A stretch of DNA of 64,000 nt, taken from NCBI RefSeq assembly GCF_003590835.1, contig NZ_QYUQ01000002.1, positions 124,001 through 188,000 of the forward strand, given 5' to 3'. The notes beneath the pieces are model-generated. The model was given only the letters and a program-made list of their open reading frames with translations, was not told the origin of the DNA and made no database searches. Source of the DNA: Noviherbaspirillum sedimenti (lineage in GTDB: Bacteria > Pseudomonadota > Gammaproteobacteria > Burkholderiales > Burkholderiaceae_D). Positions within the stretch are counted from its first letter, which is position 1, and each line of letters opens with the position of its first letter. Below, in pieces: positions 57,956-64,000 of the stretch. The position numbers and the translations under genes were made by a program.

Positions 57956-59933
57956 CGCTCCTGCGATAGATGGTGTTGCGCGATACACCCAATGCCCGGG
58001 CGGTGGCCGATACATTGCCGCCATGCGTTGCGAGGGTTTTCTGGATTAGCGACAATTCAACATCTTCCAGCTTGACCCCTGCTGCGCCATTCAATGGCGC
58101 GGCGGCCTTGTTCTGCGTCTGTGCCATGGCGATATCGTCCAGAAAATCGTCCGGCAAATGCTCGTAGCGGATTTCATGATCATCGTCAGTCATCAGCATT
58201 GCCGTGCGCAACAAATTGATTAACTGGCGGAGATTGCCGGGCCACTTGTGCTGCTTGAATAACTGCATGATGGCAGGCGATACCGTATAGCAGACTCCGT
58301 CATCCTCATGGGAAAGCAGTTTTTCAATCACTACGCCAAGGTCAGTACGTTCGCGCAGCGGCGGCAGCTTTACCACAAGACCGTTCAGACGATAATACAG
58401 ATCTTCGCGAAATGCGTTTTTGGCAATCAGGTCGCGCAAATTACGGTGCGTGGCACAGATCAGCGCCACGTTCACCGGGATGGATTTGCTGCTGCCCAGG
58501 GGCGTCACCATGCGCTCCTGCAGCACGCGCAACAGGCGCGCCTGCAGGCTCAGGGGCATGTCGCCGATTTCATCCAGGAACAGCGTGCCGCCGTTTGCCT
58601 GCAGGATCTTGCCGACGCTGCCTTTCTTGCGGGCGCCGGTGAAGGCACCGTCTTCATAGCCGAACAATTCGGATTCAATCAGGGTTTCGGGAATCGAGGC
58701 GCAATTGACGGCAACGAAGGGGCCGTTTGCGCGCGGCGAATCATTGTGGATGGCTTGCGCCAGCAATTCCTTGCCGGTGCCGGTTTCGCCAGTCACCAGT
58801 ATCGCGATATCGCGTCCAATCACTTTCTGGAGCTTGGCGATCAGCGCCGCAATTTGCGGATCGCCAGTGTTCAGGTCGTCCAGGCCGGCCCGATGCCGGA
58901 CATTCCGGGCCAATGACTGCACCACGGGCAATTGCTGCGGTGCGCGTTCATTACTGGTAACGTGTTGGAACACCGGGTTCGATACATGCATTTCTGCCTT
59001 TGCATACACGCGTACGCCACTGTGCAGGCACAGATTGAGCACGCCAGGTGTGGCGGTGCGGTAATGATCGAACAGGGCTGACACCGGCAAACCAAAAAGC
59101 GAGCTGAAGGTATGTGTCTTTAACGCATTCAGTGACAGACCGAGTTGAAACAGACCGCAGCGATTGGCAGCTAAAAAGCGCCCGCCAGGCGTAAAGGAAG
59201 CGATGCCTTCCATCAAGGTGCCGATGAATTCCGGCCGGCTGTGAAAATGCAGCGTGATGGCATCCTGATAGGAAGTTGAAAACACCTGATTTTCAATCAT
59301 TTGCGCTGACATGCGTACCAGCGCCATGGTGTGCTTATGGTAACTATGCTGCTCGCCAGACACGTCCAGTACACCGATGACATTACCGATTGGATCGAAG
59401 ATTGGTGCTGCGGAGCAAGTAAGAAAATTATGGGCAGACAAGAAATGCTGATTCGCGTGTACCAATACCGCCGCCTGTTCGGCGATGGCGGTGCCGATGG
59501 CATTGGTGCCCTTGCTTTCCTCCGACCAGGGGACGCCCTGCTGCAGCGCGACCCGGTTGGCTTTTTCCAGAAAATCGGCGTCGCCCAGCGTGCGCACGAT
59601 CACCCCATTGGCATCTGTCAGGATAACCATGTTATGGGTATTGATGATTTGCTCGTACAAGGTTTCCATGACGGGCAACGCATGCGTACACAAAACCCGG
59701 TTTTTTTCGTTGATTATCGAAAAATCTGCACGACTTACCGGACTAAAGTCGGAATGAATGTTTTCGCTTAATCCAAATCCCGCCGAGCGCTGATGTGAAT
59801 CTTCGATGATCTTGTCATAGCTGTTTGGTGGAAACAGAACGCTGGAAGAAGCCGTTGCGTGCCCGACAAGCGCATTTGCTACGGTGGATGAAGCGGCGGC
59901 TAGTTCGGAGCCGCCTTTGGAAACTTGTCTCAT
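57927..59933 (-). CDS. AcoR-like sigma-54-dependent regulator 2
   Basis: This 668-aa paralogue of the regulator at 45436 has the same layout: GAF-type sensor (HALPVMETLYEQIINTHNMV, KGTNAIGTAIAEQ), AAA+ with Walker A GETGTGKE (~379) and GAFTGA (~430), and HTH VSATARALGVSRNTIYRR. The recognition helix differs from regulator 1 only at its edges, so the two may share sites. The N-terminal ~45 residues are extra. ATG 59933 with agagg is chosen over 59972, which has no Shine-Dalgarno. Confidence 0.92.
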   Translation of the reverse strand: MRQVSKGGSELAAASSTVANALVGHATASSSVLFPPNSYDKIIEDSHQRSAGFGLSENIHSDFSPVSRADFSIINEKNRVLCTHALPVMETLYEQIINTHNMVILTDANGVIVRTLGDADFLEKANRVALQQGVPWSEESKGTNAIGTAIAEQAAVLVHANQHFLSAHNFLTCSAAPIFDPIGNVIGVLDVSGEQHSYHKHTMALVRMSAQMIENQVFSTSYQDAITLHFHSRPEFIGTLMEGIASFTPGGRFLAANRCGLFQLGLSLNALKTHTFSSLFGLPVSALFDHYRTATPGVLNLCLHSGVRVYAKAEMHVSNPVFQHVTSNERAPQQLPVVQSLARNVRHRAGLDDLNTGDPQIAALIAKLQKVIGRDIAILVTGETGTGKELLAQAIHNDSPRANGPFVAVNCASIPETLIESELFGYEDGAFTGARKKGSVGKILQANGGTLFLDEIGDMPLSLQARLLRVLQERMVTPLGSSKSIPVNVALICATHRNLRDLIAKNAFREDLYYRLNGLVVKLPPLRERTDLGVVIEKLLSHEDDGVCYTVSPAIMQLFKQHKWPGNLRQLINLLRTAMLMTDDDHEIRYEHLPDDFLDDIAMAQTQNKAAAPLNGAAGVKLEDVELSLIQKTLATHGGNVSATARALGVSRNTIYRRSATLGNIEDQ

Positions 59934-60061
59934 TTTCAGCCTCTCATCATTCCCAGGAGAATGAAGTGTCATTTACAGACAATTTAATAATGTGGCACTG
60001 CTTCATAATAGCGCAATGGTGCGCAGTTTCGCACTGTTAACGGGCTGTGAACCAAAGATTT

Positions 60062-60853
60062 TTAGCGCTGTTTTTTGGCAAAGAATTTTGAAGGTGCATG
60101 CCCAAAAGTTTTCTTGAACATCGCCGAAAATGCGGACTGGCTGGCATAGCCGAGTTCGGCTGCCACCCGCGACATCGGCACGCCGCGCGTAATCATCGCG
60201 GCGGCATGTGCCAGGCGCATTTGCCGGCGCCATTGCCCGAAACTCATTTTCAATTCCTGCTCGAAAAGCCTGGCCAGGGTCCGCTCGGACGCACCGACCT
60301 GGCGCGCCCCTTCTTCCAGCGTGGCAAATGCAGAAGGTGCATCGATCAGCAGGCTGCACAACGCGCGCAATCGCTTGTCGTTCGGCAGCGCTATGCGCAT
60401 CGGCAATGTCGTGGCATTGCCCAGTTCATCCAGGAGCAACGCCGACAGCAGCGATTCGCGTTGCGAGTCGCCGTCGGCCTGTTCCAGCGCGACGATCAAT
60501 TCCCGCAACAGTGCCGATACATCGATCACCTGGCATTCATCTTCCGTCAATGGCGCAGCGCCGGCATGCACATAGATGGCGCGCAGCTTTGCCATTTCCA
60601 GGGTGACGACTTCATGGATGACGTCAGGCGGAATCCAGATCGCCCGCAAGGGCGGCACGATCCAGCTGCTGTCGGCGACGGTGACCCGGATCACGCCTTC
60701 CAGTGCATACGTGACCTGGCCCCAGCCGTGGCGATGTGCGGCCAGCGTTTCCGAGGCCGCCAGGTTGCGTGCGACCATTCTGACCGGACGTCTGGCGGTC
60801 GGCGTCATGCCCGGCAGGTGCAGTCGGGTATGGTTGACAGGTTGGATGGGCAT
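60062..60853 (-). CDS. AraC-family transcriptional regulator
   Basis: This 263-aa regulator has an N-terminal cupin domain (AAHRHGWGQVTYALEG, WIVPPLRAIWIPPDVIHEV) and a C-terminal double HTH (GASERTLARLFEQELKMSFGQWRR; VAAELGYASQSAFSAMFKKTFG). It is divergent from the MFS gene with a 103-bp gap and is probably its regulator. Confidence 0.92.
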   Translation of the reverse strand: MPIQPVNHTRLHLPGMTPTARRPVRMVARNLAASETLAAHRHGWGQVTYALEGVIRVTVADSSWIVPPLRAIWIPPDVIHEVVTLEMAKLRAIYVHAGAAPLTEDECQVIDVSALLRELIVALEQADGDSQRESLLSALLLDELGNATTLPMRIALPNDKRLRALCSLLIDAPSAFATLEEGARQVGASERTLARLFEQELKMSFGQWRRQMRLAHAAAMITRGVPMSRVAAELGYASQSAFSAMFKKTFGHAPSKFFAKKQR

Positions 60854-60956
60854 TGATGAAGGGGTGTCTTAAAATCGATAAAAAATGTCATGTTATCTTA
60901 AAACAGACGCGCAAATTTTGCCTACACTTGCCCCATCTTCACTTCAATACCTGAAC

Positions 60957-62198
60957 ATGACAGCCATTGCCGCTCCCTCCCTGCGCCAGGACGCCCAGGT
61001 GATTGCCCTGGTGGGCGTCGCCCACGGCGTATCGCATTTCTTCCACTTGATCCTGGCACCGCTGTTTCCATGGCTGAAGCGGGCCTTCAGCCTGTCGTAT
61101 GCCGAGCTCGGGCTGCTCATGACAGTTTTTTTTGTGGTGTCGGGCATCGGCCAGGCGCTTGCCGGTTTCGTGGTCGACCGGGTGGGTGCCCGCGCCGTCC
61201 TGTTTTCCGGCATGGCATTGCTGGGCTTGTCGGCGCTGGCGCTGGCGACCGCACAAAACTACCCGATGCTGCTGGCCGGCTCGATGCTCGCCGGGCTGGG
61301 CAACAGCGTGTTCCATCCTGCCGACTTTACGCTGCTGAACAAGCGGGTTTCTGCCGGCCGTCTCGGCCATGCATTCTCGGTGCACGGCATTTCCGGCAAT
61401 CTGGGGTGGGCGGCTGCGCCGGTTTTCCTGGCTGGTATTGCCGGTATTGCCGGCTGGCGCACCGCCCTGGTGGCTGCTGCCTTGGTACCGTTTGCCTGGC
61501 TGGCGGTGCTGTTCGCCTACCGCGGCATTCTCGCAACGGAGCATGGCCTGACCGCGGCTGCCGGCAAGCATGCCGGCGCGCCGCAGCAGGAGGGCGGGGC
61601 GCTGGGCTTCATCCGCCTGCCGGCAGTCTGGATGTGCTTTGCCTTTTTCTTCATTACCGCCATGGCGCTGGGCGGCATCCAGAGTTTTTCCGCCGCCGGC
61701 CTGCGCGATCTGTACGACATGTCGCTGGCCTCGGCCACTGTCGGCCAGACTGCCTATATGCTGGCGTCCGCCGCCGGCATGGTGTGGGGCGGTTTCCTGG
61801 CGTCGAAGGCGGCGCGCCATGACCGTACCATTGCGATTGCCTTTGCCGCGTCGGGGGTGTTTTCGCTGTTGATCGCTGCTGCGCTGGCGCCGGGCTGGAT
61901 GGCCGTGCTGCTGATGGGGGCGGTAGGTTTTGGCGCTGGCGTCGCCGGCCCCTCGCGCGACTTGCTGATCCGCGCGGCAGCGCCCAAGAATGCCACCGGG
62001 CGTGTGTATGGCGTCGTCTATTCCGGCCTGGATATCGGCTTGGCCGCAGGACCTCTGCTGTTCGGCGCGCTGATGGATGCGCACCATCCTGCACTGGTAT
62101 TCGTGCTGATCGGCGTGTTCCAGATCCTGGCGATCCTGACTGCGGTGAATGTCGGCAGCAATACCGCAAGGCGCGCCGCCGCTGCCCAGGCCGCATGA
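60957..62198 (+). CDS. MFS transporter (fosmidomycin-resistance-like)
   Basis: This 413-aa major-facilitator protein has about 12 hydrophobic segments. The N-terminal GVAHGVSHFFHLILAPLFPWLK and the loop GFVVDRVGARAVLF are typical of the Fsr-like subgroup of drug/metabolite exporters. ATG 60957 gives the family N-terminus. Substrate unknown. It is paired with the divergent AraC regulator. Confidence 0.85.
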   Translation: MTAIAAPSLRQDAQVIALVGVAHGVSHFFHLILAPLFPWLKRAFSLSYAELGLLMTVFFVVSGIGQALAGFVVDRVGARAVLFSGMALLGLSALALATAQNYPMLLAGSMLAGLGNSVFHPADFTLLNKRVSAGRLGHAFSVHGISGNLGWAAAPVFLAGIAGIAGWRTALVAAALVPFAWLAVLFAYRGILATEHGLTAAAGKHAGAPQQEGGALGFIRLPAVWMCFAFFFITAMALGGIQSFSAAGLRDLYDMSLASATVGQTAYMLASAAGMVWGGFLASKAARHDRTIAIAFAASGVFSLLIAAALAPGWMAVLLMGAVGFGAGVAGPSRDLLIRAAAPKNATGRVYGVVYSGLDIGLAAGPLLFGALMDAHHPALVFVLIGVFQILAILTAVNVGSNTARRAAAAQAA

Positions 62199-62245
62199 AC
62201 TGGCTTACAATTCCCGCATGATCATTTTTTCAACGGGAGAAATCA

Positions 62246-62740
62246 ATGAGTTTTGCCACCTGCGATATTTGCGACGCCAATGAAGACAAGCTGGCCGCCG
62301 GCACCCTGGCGGTGCTGCCGCCGGTCTTCAAATCCTTCGGCAAACGGCCGGCCTTTGCCGGCCCGTCAAGGACGCTGAAGGTCTTCGAGGATAACGTGCT
62401 GGTGCGCGCCGCCCTGGAAACCCCGGGCGAGGGGCACGTGCTGGTGGTCGATGGCGGCGGCAGCCTGCGCTGCGCCCTGGTGGGCGGCAACCTCGGCATG
62501 CTGGCCGAGAAAAACGGCTGGGCCGGCATTCTCGTCAACGGCTGCATCCGCGACTCCGAAGAAATCAATGGCTGCGATATCGGCGTGCGCGCGCTGGCCA
62601 CGCATCCGCAGCGCAGCATTCGCAAGGGTGTGGGCGAGAAGGACTTGCAGGTATCGATCGCCGGCGTGACTGTCAAACCGGGCGACTGGATCTACGCCGA
62701 TGCCGACGGCGTGCTGGTATCGGCGGCCAAGCTGGCCTGA
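62246..62740 (+). CDS. rraA: RraA-family protein (RNase E regulator / HMG aldolase fold)
   Basis: This 164-aa protein has the RraA core: [35 protein letters not shown] and the Arg-Asp metal/substrate motif [10 protein letters not shown]. The family includes the RNase E inhibitor RraA and 4-hydroxy-4-methyl-2-oxoglutarate aldolases. Sequence alone does not separate them, and the short length and lone context favour RraA. The RBS is gggaga. Confidence 0.85.
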   Translation: MSFATCDICDANEDKLAAGTLAVLPPVFKSFGKRPAFAGPSRTLKVFEDNVLVRAALETPGEGHVLVVDGGGSLRCALVGGNLGMLAEKNGWAGILVNGCIRDSEEINGCDIGVRALATHPQRSIRKGVGEKDLQVSIAGVTVKPGDWIYADADGVLVSAAKLA

Positions 62741-62765
62741 ACGGCTGGAAGGTTTTTCCTGAAAC

Positions 62766-63482
62766 TCAGACGGCGTCGGACTGGGCTTCGGCTTCCAGCG
62801 CCGCAACGTCGATCTGGTAATCGCGGCCATGGGCTTCCAGTCGCCTGATCTTGCCTTCCCTGAGGAAGGCATTGATGATGCGGCTGGCGGTTTCCACCGT
62901 CATGCCCAGCATCGAGCCGATATCTTCCAGCGTAAACAAGACTGAATTTTCCGGATTGACGGTGTCGCGCATCTTCAGGAGCAGACGCGCGATGCGCACC
63001 CGCGCCGAGCCGTTTGCCAGTTCGGCGAACCAGTGGTCAGCGTCGGATAGCGCTGCATGCCATTGTTCCAGGACGCGGCGGTGCAGAATGGGCGATTCGC
63101 GGTCGAGCCTAGCCATCACGTCCAGCGGGATGCGGCAAGCCACCACAGGGGTAATGGCGATGGCGTCGTGCCCGTACTGCGAATGCACCATGGCTTCCAG
63201 GCCGACGGTGTTGCCGGGCCGGAGCACGCGCACGATGCGCTGGGTGCCATCGGGATTGATGCGGTTGAGCTTGACCATGCCGCTGCGGATGGAATAGAGG
63301 CCATTGACGTCATCCCCCTGTAAAAACAGGGAAGTGCCGGCGGGATAGCGCAGGTCGTCAAACGGCGCGTGAATCCGGTTCAGCTCTGCGGCCGGCAGGT
63401 CGCCGAACAGCGCACAATCGCCCCCGCAATTGTTGCAATCGGAGCGGCCACGCCAGATTTTCGGGGGGGATGGGTTTTTCAT
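62766..63482 (-). CDS. FNR-like Crp/Fnr-family regulator with Fe-S cysteines
   Basis: This 238-aa protein has an N-terminal cluster of three cysteines (CNNCGGDC, residues 16, 19, 23) and a fourth in VVACRIPL, the pattern of the oxygen-labile [4Fe-4S] sensor FNR. A cyclic-nucleotide-binding fold (FLQGDDVNGLYSIRSGMVKL) and a C-terminal HTH (TLEDIGSMLGMTVETASRIINAF) follow. The recognition helix ends ETASRIIN. It is convergent with rraA and divergent from aceA. Confidence 0.87.
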   Translation of the reverse strand: MKNPSPPKIWRGRSDCNNCGGDCALFGDLPAAELNRIHAPFDDLRYPAGTSLFLQGDDVNGLYSIRSGMVKLNRINPDGTQRIVRVLRPGNTVGLEAMVHSQYGHDAIAITPVVACRIPLDVMARLDRESPILHRRVLEQWHAALSDADHWFAELANGSARVRIARLLLKMRDTVNPENSVLFTLEDIGSMLGMTVETASRIINAFLREGKIRRLEAHGRDYQIDVAALEAEAQSDAV

Positions 63483-63876
63483 GGATATTGCCAGGATTTG
63501 TCACAGGCTGGCCGGGATATGCCTGCGTCACTCCGTATTGTAATTGCTTGTGGCGGGTCTTGTCCGCAGCGCTATTGCCTGGTGTCTGAATTCCTGATCG
63601 GGACGGCAGGGCTATGCAATTCTTAGCACTTTTCACAATCCGAAATCACCTTCCTGTATTGTGAAAAGCAGACCGGTAAAAATTGGTGAGTGGGCGGATA
63701 TTTTCAAGGATTTTATTCCGCAATCCGAAAAACAATATTTAAGTCTTTGAATTTAAATGATTTAAATTTAGTTATATGTCTTATATAAGACCTTGTTGCC
63801 CCGCAAGAAAAGGAATATGATTTTTCTCAGCAGGTTTCACTTTACTCGTAACACCGTTTAACTCAGGAGAATGACA
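63483..63876. other. Regulatory region between the FNR-like gene and aceA
   Basis: A 394-bp AT-rich gap with no gene. It holds a perfect 11-bp inverted repeat CTTTTCACAAT/ATTGTGAAAAG (63629-63668), a repeated ATTTAAAT block (63751-63767) and a perfect palindrome GTCTTATATAAGAC (63778-63791). These are candidate operators for aceA or the FNR-like gene. Confidence 0.5.
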
Positions 63877-64000
63877 ATGGCAACTCGTGAACAGCAAATC
63901 GCGGCACTGAAAAAAGACTGGGCAGAAAACCCACGCTGGAAAAGCGTCAAGCGTAACTACACCGCAGAAGACGTCGTCCGTCTGCGCGGCAGCATCCAGC
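63877..64000 (+). CDS. aceA: Isocitrate lyase, 3' truncated by window edge
   Basis: The first 41 codons (MATREQQIAALKKDWAENPR and following WKSVKRNYTAEDVVRLRGS) match the N-terminus of proteobacterial isocitrate lyase, which splits isocitrate into glyoxylate and succinate for growth on C2 compounds. A caggaga Shine-Dalgarno precedes the ATG. It fits with acetyl-CoA made by acsA. Confidence 0.85.
   Translation, partial: MATREQQIAALKKDWAENPRWKSVKRNYTAEDVVRLRGSIQ

Noticed and set aside
59990..60040. Sigma-54 promoter for regulator 2
   Set aside because: TGGCAC occurs, but on the wrong strand and without a -12 element at the right spacing.

Overview
The window reads as a high-GC betaproteobacterial chromosome, most like the Oxalobacteraceae (Herbaspirillum / Noviherbaspirillum type). 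The grounds are protein style and gene order: DnaB, the alaA-hom-thrC-moeA-moaD-moaE run, a DUF47-Pit pair, PhoH, an E. coli-like LexA motif and sigma-54 control. The genus assignment is an inference.

Region 1 (1-19.9 kb) is core genome. It holds the end of an acyl-CoA synthetase, a periplasmic branched-chain-type binding protein, a MetX-family hydrolase, dnaB, phosphate uptake (DUF47 + Pit), phoH, a Bcp peroxiredoxin, a long threonine/molybdopterin operon ending in crcB, dps, and clpB behind a textbook sigma-32 promoter.

Region 2 (19.9-33.6 kb) is a mobile island. An IS91-family element encodes a tyrosine recombinase and a Y2 HUH transposase, and two strong LexA-type boxes lie upstream of the recombinase. 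To its right is a cluster of integron gene cassettes with four recognisable attC sites and no integron integrase in view. The cassettes carry a Sel1-like secreted protein, an unknown 165-aa protein, an Mrr-type restriction endonuclease and a reversed YefM/YoeB toxin-antitoxin pair. Two attC sites have been split. The first is split inside its R' core by a group II intron, which itself contains an IS1182-like IS in domain I and a second group II intron near the D5/D6 junction. The second is split by an IS1111-type IS110-family element whose non-coding end may encode a bridge (seeker) RNA.

Region 3 (33.6-60 kb) is a quinoprotein alcohol-oxidation locus. It has a PQQ alcohol dehydrogenase with the extra aspartate typical of lanthanide enzymes, two 98% identical aldehyde dehydrogenases, cytochrome c-550, an MxaJ-like binding protein, a YVTN beta-propeller protein, pqqABCDE, a TonB receptor, DUF779, acetyl-CoA synthetase, a chemoreceptor and an EAL protein. 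Two paralogous AcoR-like sigma-54 activators sit among them. I find six near-perfect -24/-12 promoters, and four of them have an imperfect TGTTC-N7-GAACA-like dyad 120-180 bp upstream. The proposed flow is alcohol to aldehyde (QADH, electrons to c-550), aldehyde to acid (ALDH), acetate to acetyl-CoA (AcsA), and then the glyoxylate shunt, since isocitrate lyase begins at the right edge.

Region 4 (60-64 kb) holds an AraC regulator divergent from an MFS exporter, rraA, an FNR-like regulator and the start of aceA. No rRNA, tRNA or CRISPR array was recognised.
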